This document shows, in pieces, positions 25,667-34,931 of a stretch of 64,000 nt of DNA. Origin of the DNA: an uncultured Alphaproteobacteria bacterium. GTDB taxonomy: Bacteria > Pseudomonadota > Alphaproteobacteria > CAAHEQ01 > UBA3637. Position numbers and translations under genes: made by a program. The notes below the pieces were generated by a model. That model made no database searches. It saw only the letters and a program-made list of their open reading frames with translations, and was not told the origin of the DNA. Location of the stretch: positions 1 through 64,000 of the forward strand of contig CANQUX010000008.1 in assembly GCA_947627155.1 (NCBI GenBank), written 5' to 3'. Within the stretch, counting starts at the first letter, position 1; every line of letters starts with the position of its first letter.

Positions 25667-27829
25667 ATGACAAGAAAATCAAAAAAACAAATTCAAAATC
25701 AGGCGCAAGCGGGATATATGCAAAACAATGAACCAAAAACTGTATGCGGGGAAGCGGGAAAACAAAACAGAATCAAAACACACTCACAAAGCGGGCGGAG
25801 CATGGTTGAAATGCTGGGGGTGCTGGCGATTATTGCCATTCTGTCCATTGGTGGAATTGTCGGGTTTCGATTGGCGATGAATTATTATCAAGCGAATCAA
25901 ATTGCCCATGAAATGAATATCATGCGCACCGATGCCCAGATAAAAATTGCCCAAGGCACAGAAAAATTAACCCTTGGTGACCCTTATGACAGCGGTACAA
26001 TTCGTTTTAACAATTATCCCACCGATTTTGATTTTACCGATTCATTCACTGACCCGGAAAATCCGGAAGAAGACTGGAAAGAGGGGTATTATATTACAGT
26101 GTTTAAGATTCCGCAAGGGGTCTGCAAGCCGCTGGCGACCTTATTAAGCGGTATGGACGGAATAACAGAATTTACTATTAACAACAATGATTATAACACG
26201 GATACAAATTTTTGCAATCAAGATGAAAATCGTTTAAGCCTTTCTTTTACGGCAGAAAACATGACAGGAAATCTGCCGGAGGGTTGGTGTGAAGATGAGA
26301 GCGATTGTGACGGCGGCTATTGTCGAAATCATATTTGCATAGAATGCAGGGAAAGCAATGATTGCGGAGAATTTGAAGTTTGTGATCAACAAGAGGGAAT
26401 ATGCACAACTGATTGCACAAACTGGGAATGTAACGGCGGTGTTTGTGTGGACGGCGTTTGTAAAGAATGTAAAAACACGAAAGATTGCGACAATGATTTA
26501 GCATGTATAGACAATCAATGTCTGCCCTGCGCCGATGAAACGGATTGTGAGGAAAAACACTGTCTAAACGGCAGTTGCGTGGAATGTAGAACAGGTGCCG
26601 ATTGTTCGGGCGGAAAGGGGTGTTTAAGTGATAACACTTGCGGTAATTGTACAGAGAATCCGCAATGCGAAAGCAATAATTGCCAAGACGGTATCTGTGA
26701 AAATTGCAGCACAAGTGCCGATTGCACGGAGAGCAGAGCTTGTGAAAACGGTATTTGTTACGATTCGTGTACGGGCCATGAATCAGGCTGTGAAAGCGGC
26801 ACACATTGTGATACGACTGACACGCAAAAATGTATGCCGAATTGTCAAAGCAGTGCAGAATGCAACGATTTGCAAGTTTGCAACAATAAATCGGGCATCT
26901 GCGAAGACGATTGTACGGCAGAGGGTGCAATGGCCTGTAAAAACGGGTATCATTGTGATACAACAACCAAGAAATGTAAGAAAAATTGCACAGCGACAGA
27001 TTGCTTAGGCACAACACCGATTTGTGACACAACAACACATGAATGTCGTGCTTGCACGGAAAATGACTGTACGGCACTAGGCAAACATTGCGATACCTCA
27101 ACGGACAAAGCAACCTCCGGTACTTGTGTAGAATGTACGGCAAATACGCATTGTCGTGATAATACGCCCTATTGCGACAGTAACAATGGCAATATTTGCA
27201 AAAGCTGTTATGATGCTTTTGGGGAAGGAAAACCTTACTGGAACGGAACAAGTTGTGCACCATGTCCAAGCGGCACAAAATGGAATATAAATAAAAATAT
27301 GTGTACAGTCGGCGAATGCCAAAACAATGATGATTGCAACACAAACGGCAGAACCGGATATTACTGCTACTTGGAATTCGGCTATTCTTGCGAAAGCGGA
27401 AATGAATTTAATTCCAATAAAGGCTTTGGTGCCGGACAAGATGGTTACAAAAGCGTATGCAAAAAAGCCGAAGACGAAGTAATAAAGGGGGGAACCAGCG
27501 GTTATGTTCTATCCGGCTCTCAAATGGACTGGTGGAGCGCAGAGCGATTCTGCCTTGCTTTGCATAGAAAACAGGCATCACGACAAAGTATCAACTGCGT
27601 AATTGACGTCAGTGACGGACAGATGCACGATTGTTCCAGCTCAACCATGTCAAAACTTGTCACCGATTTTAAGAGCAAGATTAAGTATGCTTGGCTTGAA
27701 GATGGTCCCAGCAACGGCTGTATGGCATATGCGCCTCAATTTATTACAGGCAAAGTATTCTGGTGGAGGCGACACACGCATAATCCGGAGGGCGGCGGAT
27801 ATGCTTTATGTCAACAGTTTAACCGATGA
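25667..27829 (+). CDS. prepilin-like, cysteine-repeat, lectin-like surface protein
   Basis: 720 residues from ATG 25667 (GAAAGGGAG site; an in-frame GTG lies at 25649). A 43-residue hydrophilic leader precedes a type IV prepilin-like segment, GRSMVEMLGVLAIIAILSIG, with Glu at +5 after the presumed Gly43 cleavage site and a hydrophobic helix. Residues about 75-200 are a pilin-like head. About 205-550 is a tandem cysteine-rich region of roughly 20-25-residue units of the form CxNGxCxxCxxxxDC. The C-terminal 120 residues (SQMDWWSAERFCLALHRKQA, later cysteines) resemble a C-type-lectin-like fold. Likely assembled or anchored on the surface as an adhesin. No pilus assembly genes are adjacent. Codons and structure look continuous, without frameshift. 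Confidence 0.8.
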   Translation: MTRKSKKQIQNQAQAGYMQNNEPKTVCGEAGKQNRIKTHSQSGRSMVEMLGVLAIIAILSIGGIVGFRLAMNYYQANQIAHEMNIMRTDAQIKIAQGTEKLTLGDPYDSGTIRFNNYPTDFDFTDSFTDPENPEEDWKEGYYITVFKIPQGVCKPLATLLSGMDGITEFTINNNDYNTDTNFCNQDENRLSLSFTAENMTGNLPEGWCEDESDCDGGYCRNHICIECRESNDCGEFEVCDQQEGICTTDCTNWECNGGVCVDGVCKECKNTKDCDNDLACIDNQCLPCADETDCEEKHCLNGSCVECRTGADCSGGKGCLSDNTCGNCTENPQCESNNCQDGICENCSTSADCTESRACENGICYDSCTGHESGCESGTHCDTTDTQKCMPNCQSSAECNDLQVCNNKSGICEDDCTAEGAMACKNGYHCDTTTKKCKKNCTATDCLGTTPICDTTTHECRACTENDCTALGKHCDTSTDKATSGTCVECTANTHCRDNTPYCDSNNGNICKSCYDAFGEGKPYWNGTSCAPCPSGTKWNINKNMCTVGECQNNDDCNTNGRTGYYCYLEFGYSCESGNEFNSNKGFGAGQDGYKSVCKKAEDEVIKGGTSGYVLSGSQMDWWSAERFCLALHRKQASRQSINCVIDVSDGQMHDCSSSTMSKLVTDFKSKIKYAWLEDGPSNGCMAYAPQFITGKVFWWRRHTHNPEGGGYALCQQFNR

Positions 27830-27906
27830 AGAAGAATAATAATTCAGTTAAAACGCTTGCCAATCGGGAGAAAAAGTGATAAGCTTAAAAAGCAAAGGAG
27901 GTAAAA

Positions 27907-28074
27907 ATGGCGCTGTTTTATATTTTTCTTCTTTGGGTGCTGATTGTGTATATCAACAAAAAAAATCCTTCCGAACAAACGGATTTTAAAGAACCCGCAA
28001 AACGCTCTTTCACAGAGCATACTACAAAATCCGACGATTCGGAAGAAGATTTATATTTCAATGATATGTTTTAA
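27907..28074 (+). CDS. small membrane protein, unknown
   Basis: 55 residues (MALFYIFLLWVLIVYINKKN then an acidic, polar tail ending YFNDMF). It has a strong AAAGGAGGT site (27894-27902) four bases before ATG 27907, and one membrane helix at the N-terminus with a cytoplasmic charged tail. It follows the prepilin-like gene on the same strand after 77 bases and converges on the phosphoesterase gene with 13 bases between stops. No family recognised. Confidence 0.6.
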   Translation: MALFYIFLLWVLIVYINKKNPSEQTDFKEPAKRSFTEHTTKSDDSEEDLYFNDMF

Positions 28075-28087
28075 GTCGGTACTCTTA

Positions 28088-29212
28088 TTATTCCACCAAT
28101 TTCCGCCGCAATTTTAAAACCGTAATTTCCGAGGGCGCCAAAAAGCGCATTTGCGGCCCCCATTGCCCCGAACCGCGGGAAACATATACATTCTTGCCGA
28201 TTTTCGGCTCATATAATCCCGCCAATAATTTTGAATTATAATACCAACTGAAAATATGGAACGGAAAAATCTGCCCGCCGTGCGTATGCCCCGATATAAT
28301 TAAATCGGCACTGTTGGTTTCATTCGGCAAAATCGGTTGATGCGATAACAAAATGCGATACTGATCGGCATTTTGACAAACTGCCGACCAATCAACGGAA
28401 ACCCCGTATCGCGCTGCCGACGGAATATCGGGAACACCGGCCAAACAAACGGAATCAAACTGAACTTTGGCATTATCCAAATTAATAAAACCCGCCGATT
28501 CCAATTGTTTCATACTTTGCCGATAACCCACATAAAATTCATGATTGCCGCTTGTATAATAAACGCCTTCTTTGGCTTTTAACCGACTTAAAATCTGCAA
28601 AAGCGGTTGCGTATAAACTTTATCATCATCAACGGTATCACCCGGCAGCACAATAATATCGGGATTTAACGCATTCACCCTTTCCACAAGCCCCTTAATC
28701 TTATCGGGAAAAACACTGCGCGATAAATGAATGTCACTTAACACAACAACGGTTTTATCTTGCTGAATTTTATAAGATTCAATAACCTGCTCTTTCACGC
28801 GCGGCACTTTCATTCCCTGATATAAAGCGCTTCCGGCACATAAAAGCGCCACACCGATTGTTATGATATTCAACACATTTAACCAATGCAACTGAAACGG
28901 TGACGGAATTGATTTAAAGAACAAAGCGCCTATTGTCCAAAGTGCATCACGAAAAAGCGTTAAAACAAGCAAAATCACCGCTGTTACATAAATAAAATAA
29001 AGCACATATTGCACAACGCGCGTATATTTTCCGAAATTACCCGCCATTTCCGGCATGGCAAACACAGGTAACGCCGCCACAAGAAGACTGACAAGGAACA
29101 AAAGCCCTTTAACGAAAAAACTCACGTTTAACGCATAACCGTAGCGAAAAAACAACGGTAATGTAACACAACACCCCATAAGAGAAACTGTTGTTGCAAT
29201 GGCAAAATTCAT
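28088..29212 (-). CDS. membrane-bound metallophosphoesterase (YkuE/YaeI-like)
   Basis: 374 residues from ATG 29212; an in-frame TTG at 29218 is too close to the AAAGGGG site. Four hydrophobic helices fill residues 1-140. The catalytic domain then shows the five metallophosphoesterase motifs: SDIHLSR, GDTVDDD, GNHEFYVG, LSHQP and SGHTHGGQIFPF. This order matches YkuE/YaeI, whose YaeI member hydrolyses lipid-linked UDP sugars and whose relatives act near the membrane. Metal ligands are all present, so it should be active; the substrate is unknown. It is transcribed alone. Confidence 0.88.
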   Translation of the reverse strand: MNFAIATTVSLMGCCVTLPLFFRYGYALNVSFFVKGLLFLVSLLVAALPVFAMPEMAGNFGKYTRVVQYVLYFIYVTAVILLVLTLFRDALWTIGALFFKSIPSPFQLHWLNVLNIITIGVALLCAGSALYQGMKVPRVKEQVIESYKIQQDKTVVVLSDIHLSRSVFPDKIKGLVERVNALNPDIIVLPGDTVDDDKVYTQPLLQILSRLKAKEGVYYTSGNHEFYVGYRQSMKQLESAGFINLDNAKVQFDSVCLAGVPDIPSAARYGVSVDWSAVCQNADQYRILLSHQPILPNETNSADLIISGHTHGGQIFPFHIFSWYYNSKLLAGLYEPKIGKNVYVSRGSGQWGPQMRFLAPSEITVLKLRRKLVE

Positions 29213-29272
29213 TTTCAAACCCCTTTCGATAACTGTTATATCACAAAAATAAACAGAAAAGTCAAGCGTTTT

Positions 29273-29935
29273 TTATTGATTCTTTTTTTGAACTTTTTTC
29301 GATTGTTTGTTTTTGAGTTGCTTTAAATGCGCCGATACCTCTTTATCCGTCGGACTTAACAAATGCGCACGCTCTAAAAAGTCTTTGGCTTTCTGATATT
29401 CTTTTTTCTCTAAATAATAGACCCCTAAATTATCTAAATTCATGACATTATCGGGATAATAAGATAAAATCAGCTCGGCATTTTTTTGAAACGCCGCATC
29501 CTCCTGCGCCTGCCATAAATTTTTTTGAAAAACTTGAAAACGCGATAACATAAATCGCTTCCCGCGGTGCTCATTTGCACCCCACTGCCAGTGATGATTA
29601 TTCAGTTGCGCCTGCGCCAATGTTGCGGCCATGCCTTGCGTCATACAATTCACATCACCGATAATTTGGCAAAAATGAATTTCACCCAACCGTAAATCCA
29701 ACCGATCGGGAAACGAAGTAATGCCTTTGCGCACAATACGCAACGTTTTTTGCGTTTGCTTTTGCGCCGCTGCCTGATGAAATTGATTCATTTCAATCAA
29801 AACCCGCCGAGCAGAGAGCATAAAATCGTTTAAAACGGTATCGGCCGTTTCGGGCGGACGCATTAACGCGCTATAAGTCAACAAAAAAAGACCGATTATT
29901 AAAAAAGCGCTCAAAAATTGCTGTAATTTTGTCAT
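29273..29935 (-). CDS. TPR-repeat membrane-anchored protein
   Basis: 220 residues. An N-terminal anchor (FLSAFLIIGLFLLTYSAL) is followed by a helical region and two clear tetratricopeptide units near the end (VMNLDNLGVYYLEKKEYQKA and KDFLERAHLLSPTDKE). TPR units mediate protein contacts; no catalytic motif is present. GAGGA precedes ATG 29935. The gene starts 15 bases after the stop of the sensor kinase upstream, so both are one operon, suggesting a periplasmic partner of that kinase or of a nearby envelope process. Partner not identified. Confidence 0.75.
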   Translation of the reverse strand: MTKLQQFLSAFLIIGLFLLTYSALMRPPETADTVLNDFMLSARRVLIEMNQFHQAAAQKQTQKTLRIVRKGITSFPDRLDLRLGEIHFCQIIGDVNCMTQGMAATLAQAQLNNHHWQWGANEHRGKRFMLSRFQVFQKNLWQAQEDAAFQKNAELILSYYPDNVMNLDNLGVYYLEKKEYQKAKDFLERAHLLSPTDKEVSAHLKQLKNKQSKKVQKKNQ

Positions 29936-29950
29936 TCAATCCTCATTTCT

Positions 29951-31351
29951 TTATAAATCAATCGGCAAATAAACCTTAAACGTTGTTCCCTTTTCCATGG
30001 AGCTTTCCACATCAATAAGCCCGTCGTGATCATGCACAATCTGCTGGGCAATGCCCAATCCCAAGCCGGTTCCTTCCACCGATTTGGAACGCAACGAATC
30101 AATGCGATAAAAACGCTCGAACAATCGGTTGATGTTTTTCGGCAAAATCGGATTGCCGATATTATGAACACTCACCAAAACAACTTGCCGTATATCGGAC
30201 AAATATTTATCCGATTTTTTGGGAAAGCCGTTACAAAGCTGCACGCCGACCGTTATTTTTGAATGCGTACTGCCGTATTTGACGGCATTGTCAATTAAGT
30301 TTTGAAACACCTGCACCAACAAGGTTTTGTTTCCTTTTAAACGCGGAATATCATGCGTGAGCTTTAAATCAATTGTTTGATGATTGTTTTGCGCCTTCAC
30401 GGACAGACTGTCTATCACGCTTTTTAATAAATCAGGCAATAAAATCACATCGGTTTGAAAATTTTTTTGCGTCATTCTTTCTTTGGATAACGCCAATAAA
30501 TCTTTAACCAGATGCGTCATACGCTGCGTTTGTTCCGCAATGAGATTTAAAAACTTATCGCGCGCCGCTTCATCATCGCGTGCGGGACCCTGCAATGTTT
30601 CGATACTGCCGGAAATAATGGTTAAAGGCGTTTTCAGTTCATGACTGGCGTTGGCAAAAAAATCAGCCTGCTGCTCTTTAAATAATTTGAGTTGCGTAAT
30701 ATCATGCAACATTAACATAATCACGGCACCGTTTTTAGCCGGTGCGGGCAATCGCTCGATTCGCAATTGAAACGTATGCGGCTGTTCATCCTGATACGAC
30801 CATTCCAGCCATTCCCGATCGGATTGCTCTCGAACCACTCTTTCCATGGCCTGCCGAAAAGCGGAATCGTTAAAAAAATCGTAGGCATATTGATGCAACA
30901 CGGTATTTGAGAAAAAATTAAGAGCCGTTTTGTTGGCAAAAACAATTTTTAAATCGGCATTTGTCATTAAAAGCGAATCGGGCAGATTTTCCAAAATGGC
31001 CGCATCGGATAACGTTTGATTCCACCATAAATTTTTAACGGATAAAAACGCATCGGCCAATCGAAACGAGCCGAATATGCCTTTATGAAAACGCGGCGCT
31101 TCAATTTCCTGCCCCTGCGCCAAGGTGCGCAAATAGGCAATAAATTTTTCCAATTCGTGAAACACGCAAAACATAATAACGGCAGTAATAATAAACACGC
31201 CGACAAAAATACCGCCCGCCACCGACCAATCAATTCGATGGAGCGCTAACATAATTCCCAACACGAAAATAATGGGAATATTTAAAACAACCGTTCGCGC
31301 CAAAAAGCGAAAGAAGCGAAAGAATGTTTTTTGTGCTTTATTTTTTTTCAT
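29951..31351 (-). CDS. PhoR-like membrane sensor histidine kinase
   Basis: 466 residues from ATG 31351. Longer in-frame starts run into the mutS coding region upstream, so this start is preferred. Two membrane helices (VVLNIPIIFVLGIMLAL and FVGVFIITAVIMFCVF) are followed by a PAS domain (about 115-215; PDSLLMTNADLKIVFANKTA). The core has His237 in NASHELKTPLTIISGSIE, the N box NLIDNAVKYG, and GTGLGLGIAQQIV. Architecture (two TM, PAS, HisKA, HATPase, no large sensor) matches PhoR. No response regulator adjoins it, so its partner is elsewhere. It is divergent from mutS, 42 bases apart, and begins an operon with the TPR protein. Confidence 0.85.
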   Translation of the reverse strand: MKKNKAQKTFFRFFRFLARTVVLNIPIIFVLGIMLALHRIDWSVAGGIFVGVFIITAVIMFCVFHELEKFIAYLRTLAQGQEIEAPRFHKGIFGSFRLADAFLSVKNLWWNQTLSDAAILENLPDSLLMTNADLKIVFANKTALNFFSNTVLHQYAYDFFNDSAFRQAMERVVREQSDREWLEWSYQDEQPHTFQLRIERLPAPAKNGAVIMLMLHDITQLKLFKEQQADFFANASHELKTPLTIISGSIETLQGPARDDEAARDKFLNLIAEQTQRMTHLVKDLLALSKERMTQKNFQTDVILLPDLLKSVIDSLSVKAQNNHQTIDLKLTHDIPRLKGNKTLLVQVFQNLIDNAVKYGSTHSKITVGVQLCNGFPKKSDKYLSDIRQVVLVSVHNIGNPILPKNINRLFERFYRIDSLRSKSVEGTGLGLGIAQQIVHDHDGLIDVESSMEKGTTFKVYLPIDL

Positions 31352-31393
31352 AAATCGATTATACTCTAAAAAAATAAAAAAAGGAACAGAAAA

Positions 31394-34009
31394 ATGACTG
31401 CAAAAAAAACACCGATGCTCGAACAATATTTTCGGATTAAAGAACAATATCCCGATTGTCTGCTTTTTTTCAGACTGGGTGACTTTTACGAATTGTTTTT
31501 CGAAGATGCCCGAATCGCTTCGCAATGTTTGAATTTGGTTTTAACCTTTCGGGGCTATTATAACGATAAAGAAGTGCCCATGTGCGGCGTACCGTTTCAT
31601 GCTTACGAAAATTATTTGGTACGCTTAATCAAATGCGGCTATAAAGTGGCCATTTGCGAACAAATCGAATCACCCCAAGAAGCCAAAAAACGCGGCAGCA
31701 CTGCCATTGTGAAACGTGACGTGATTCGCATTGTCACCTCCGGCACTTTAACGGAAGAAGCCATGCTGGATAAAAAACAAAACAATTTTTTAATGGCTGT
31801 TGTGGCCGCCGGCACCGAATTCGGGTTTGCCTGGGCCGATATCTCCACCGGTGAATTTTTAACGCAAACCGCACCGAAAGAAATTGTCCAAAGCGTAATT
31901 GAACGTGTTAATCCGGTTGAAATTTTAATTGCCGATAATTTTTCGATTGTTCATCCCGATTTATTGAAAAACGAATCGTGTCCGATTGAACAATTACCGA
32001 CAGCACGGTTTGATTTCACCGAAAATCAACGGGAATTATGCTCATTTTTTAACACGGATCATCAATCTTTTAATTATTTAACCAAAAGCGAAACGGTTGC
32101 CGCCGGTGTGATTCTCGCCTATTTACTCAACACACAAAAAGGGGAATGTCCGGCCGTTTCAAAACCGCAAAAAATTCAAACAGATGCCTATATGGCCATT
32201 GACGCGGCAACACGGCGTAATTTAGAGCTGATGACATCACAAAACGGTTCCGGCAAAAACACTTCTTTATTGAAATGCCTTGATAAAACTTTAACGGGAT
32301 CGGGCGGCCGAACATTGGCTGCCTGGCTCGGCACACCGTTATTGGATGCAAAAGCCGTTAATGCCCGATTAGATAAAGTTGATTATTTTATTCAAAATCC
32401 GTCGGTGTGCGAATCCGTTCGAAACGCTTTAAAGCTGTTTCCCGATATTGAGCGGTCGTTATCTCGATTGGTTGTCGGCCGCGGCGGCCCGCGGGATATG
32501 AAAGATATTGCCTTGGGATTAAAAAACATTCCTTTCATTCGCAATCAAATAACGGGACTTGTTCCCGAATCGCTTCAAGAAGATTTACGCCTGCTCGGCG
32601 ACCATTCCGATTTGGTCGCGCAAATTTGTGCCGCCGTTGATTTTGAAAATACCCCGCTTCTGGCGCGTGACGGCGGCTTTATCAAACAAGGCTACTTCGC
32701 GCCGCTTGACGAACAACATCACGCCCGCGAAAATGCCCGTCGTATGGCACTGCAATTGCAATTAAAATACAGTCAGGAGACAAAAATAAACGGCTTAAAA
32801 ATCACGTTTAATAATTTATCCGGTTACAGTATTGAAGTGCCGACCCGTTTTGCCGAACCGTTGTTAATTAATAAAGAATTGGGCTTTATTCACAAACAAA
32901 CACTCACAAATGTGGTGCGCTTTACAACGGCCGAATTGTCCGATTTAGAGCAAAAAGTGTTGCATTCCGATGAATTGGCCTTGGCCATGGAGCTTGATTT
33001 GTTCGAACAATTGCGTCAAAAAATCTTAACGTATAACGAATCGATTTGCACCACCTGTGCCGCTATCGGGCGCATTGATATTGCTGCCGCTTTTGCCGTC
33101 GGCGCCGTACAAAACGGTTGGATTCGGCCGATTTTAACGAATGACACAACATTTGATGTTAAAAACGCGCGTCATCCGGTGGTTGAAGCGGCGTTAAAAG
33201 AAAGCAATCAAAAATTTATTCCCAATAATTGTTTTATGGAGGAAGAGAAAGATCGTCTTTGGATTTTAACCGGTCCGAATATGGCCGGGAAAAGCACTTT
33301 TATGCGGCAAAACGCGCTGATTGTCATTATGGCGCAAACGGGATGTTTTGTTCCGGCGGATTATGCCAAAATCGGCATTGTCGATAAATTATTTTCCCGC
33401 GTCGGCGCCAGCGATGATTTGGCCAAAGGGCAATCAACCTTTATGGTGGAAATGACGGAAGTAGCCTATATTTTACAAAACGCGACTGATCGTTCGTTCG
33501 TGATTTTTGATGAAGTCGGGCGCGGCACGGCAACATATGACGGCCTTTCCATTGCTTGGGCGGTTGTGGAATATTTGCATGAGCAAATCAATTGCCGCAC
33601 CTTGTTTGCAACGCATTATCACGAATTAACGGCACTGGTCAATCGGTTATCCCGTGTTTCGCTGCACACATTACGGGTTCGCGAATGGCAGGGAGAAATT
33701 GTGTTTATGCACGAAGTTGATACGGGCGCAACCGATCGATCATATGGTATTCATGTGGCAAAATTGGCCGGCGTTCCGACACCGGTTTTGTTGCGATCCG
33801 AAGAAATTTTAAACTCATTGGAGGAAAAACGACAAAATCAAGAGCCTTTATTTGACGACTTGCCCTTGTTTTCGCAACTTTCACACCCTACATCTATCCG
33901 AAAGGCATCGCCGATTGAAAATGAATTAAAAACCACAGATCTTGATTCGCTTTCCCCGCGCGAGGCATTAGATATGTTATATCGGTTAAAATCAATGACG
34001 GAGGCTTAA
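31394..34009 (+). CDS. mutS: DNA mismatch repair protein MutS
   Basis: 871 residues. The mismatch-reading motif FxE is present in FRLGDFYELFFEDA (Phe/Glu). Connector, lever and clamp domains follow, then the ABC-type ATPase: Walker A GPNMAGKSTFMRQN, signature region DDLAKGQSTFMVEM, Walker B VIFDEVGRGTATYDGLSIAW, and the H-loop THYHEL. A C-terminal helical dimerisation motif follows (LSPREALDMLYRLKSM). It recognises mispairs and recruits MutL; no mutL is in the window. The start has an AAGGAACAG site. The next gene begins four bases after the stop. Confidence 0.98.
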   Translation: MTAKKTPMLEQYFRIKEQYPDCLLFFRLGDFYELFFEDARIASQCLNLVLTFRGYYNDKEVPMCGVPFHAYENYLVRLIKCGYKVAICEQIESPQEAKKRGSTAIVKRDVIRIVTSGTLTEEAMLDKKQNNFLMAVVAAGTEFGFAWADISTGEFLTQTAPKEIVQSVIERVNPVEILIADNFSIVHPDLLKNESCPIEQLPTARFDFTENQRELCSFFNTDHQSFNYLTKSETVAAGVILAYLLNTQKGECPAVSKPQKIQTDAYMAIDAATRRNLELMTSQNGSGKNTSLLKCLDKTLTGSGGRTLAAWLGTPLLDAKAVNARLDKVDYFIQNPSVCESVRNALKLFPDIERSLSRLVVGRGGPRDMKDIALGLKNIPFIRNQITGLVPESLQEDLRLLGDHSDLVAQICAAVDFENTPLLARDGGFIKQGYFAPLDEQHHARENARRMALQLQLKYSQETKINGLKITFNNLSGYSIEVPTRFAEPLLINKELGFIHKQTLTNVVRFTTAELSDLEQKVLHSDELALAMELDLFEQLRQKILTYNESICTTCAAIGRIDIAAAFAVGAVQNGWIRPILTNDTTFDVKNARHPVVEAALKESNQKFIPNNCFMEEEKDRLWILTGPNMAGKSTFMRQNALIVIMAQTGCFVPADYAKIGIVDKLFSRVGASDDLAKGQSTFMVEMTEVAYILQNATDRSFVIFDEVGRGTATYDGLSIAWAVVEYLHEQINCRTLFATHYHELTALVNRLSRVSLHTLRVREWQGEIVFMHEVDTGATDRSYGIHVAKLAGVPTPVLLRSEEILNSLEEKRQNQEPLFDDLPLFSQLSHPTSIRKASPIENELKTTDLDSLSPREALDMLYRLKSMTEA

Positions 34010-34012
34010 AAG

Positions 34013-34261
34013 ATGACTTTATTTCAAAGTGTTATCGGTGTTATTTTTTCAATGGGATTTTTAATTTTGCTCTCTTTGCTCATCGGTTATGTTGCCTTAC
34101 CGGTTTTTTTGATTATTATTGCTTTCGGGTTATTTAATTTCTTTCGGCACGGAAAATTATTTGCCGGTGTCAATCGCGAAAACATAACGCCGTTTCATAA
34201 AAACGCCTATCGGAAAAAAGACGATAAAGTCATTGATGTGGATTATACGGAAATACCGTAA
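34013..34261 (+). CDS. small membrane protein downstream of mutS
   Basis: 82 residues with two hydrophobic segments (IGVIFSMGFLILLSLLIGYV and LPVFLIIIAFGLFNFF), then a basic and polar tail containing KDDKVIDVDYTEIP, a tail often seen in small membrane proteins of Alphaproteobacteria. It starts four bases after mutS (GGAGGCTTAAAAG overlap site), so it is translated from the mutS mRNA. Its stop (34259-34261) directly touches the stop of the convergent YqaA-type gene (34262-34264) and no terminator lies between. Function unknown. Confidence 0.7.
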   Translation: MTLFQSVIGVIFSMGFLILLSLLIGYVALPVFLIIIAFGLFNFFRHGKLFAGVNRENITPFHKNAYRKKDDKVIDVDYTEIP

Positions 34262-34861
34262 TTACAGCCATTTAATAAGTGCAAACCCGCCGATGAGCAA
34301 AAGAAAAAACAAAACGGAAAGCCAACCCAAATTTTTTTCAATGTAATTTTTCATGGGAACACCGAATTTCCAAAGCAAGCCGGCAATCAAATAAAACCTG
34401 AAACCCCGCGCAATGACGGAAGCGATAATAAACACCGTTAAGTTTAAATGCGTAACGCCGCTGGCAATGGTAATAATTTTATAGGGAAACGGTGTAACAC
34501 CGGCACCGAAAACAATCCACGCGCCCCACTCGTTATATAACTGCCGAAACGATTCGAACTTTTGGGTATAATGAAAAAAGTTCAAAATGGCAATACCGAC
34601 CGTATCGTATAAAAAATAGCCGATAAAATAACCGAACAAACCGCCGATAACACTGGATACGGTTGTCCAAAAAGCAATTTTAAAAGCAGCTTTCCTTTGC
34701 GCCAAAACAAGCGGAATCAATAAAATATCGGGCGGAATCGGAAAAAACGAACTTTCAATAAAAGAAACGGCACACAGCGCCGGCAAAGCATATTTTCCCG
34801 ACACAAGACGCATACACCAATCATAAATATTTTTAACAAATTTATTCCATAACTTAATCAT
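34262..34861 (-). CDS. YqaA/DedA-type VTT-domain membrane protein
   Basis: 199 residues from ATG 34861; upstream in-frame codons extend into the divergent lipoprotein gene's leader and are not preferred. Five or six hydrophobic helices. The VTT-type motifs are present: FIESSFFPIPPDILLIPLVL (re-entrant loop with paired prolines) and GAGVTPFPYKIITIASGV. DedA-superfamily proteins are proton-driven lipid flippases or translocases in the cases studied; YqaA members are less known. Monocistronic, divergent from the glycine-zipper lipoprotein gene. Confidence 0.85.
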   Translation of the reverse strand: MIKLWNKFVKNIYDWCMRLVSGKYALPALCAVSFIESSFFPIPPDILLIPLVLAQRKAAFKIAFWTTVSSVIGGLFGYFIGYFLYDTVGIAILNFFHYTQKFESFRQLYNEWGAWIVFGAGVTPFPYKIITIASGVTHLNLTVFIIASVIARGFRFYLIAGLLWKFGVPMKNYIEKNLGWLSVLFFLLLIGGFALIKWL

Positions 34862-34931
34862 TATTTGACTTTCATTTTTTTTGGCGTTATTATTTAAGTT
34901 GTCAGAATAACTTTTTTTGAAAGGAAAAGCA

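Noticed and set aside
26247-27344. 365-residue open frame antisense to the prepilin-like gene
   Set aside because: It is a by-product of the Cys/Asn/Asp-rich repeats of the sense gene; it shows no ribosome site and a Cys/His/Arg-heavy composition with no domains.
31358-31363. TATAAT box as promoter of the PhoR-like kinase
   Set aside because: No -35 box was found at a suitable distance, and the RNA would begin at the start codon itself; left unassigned.
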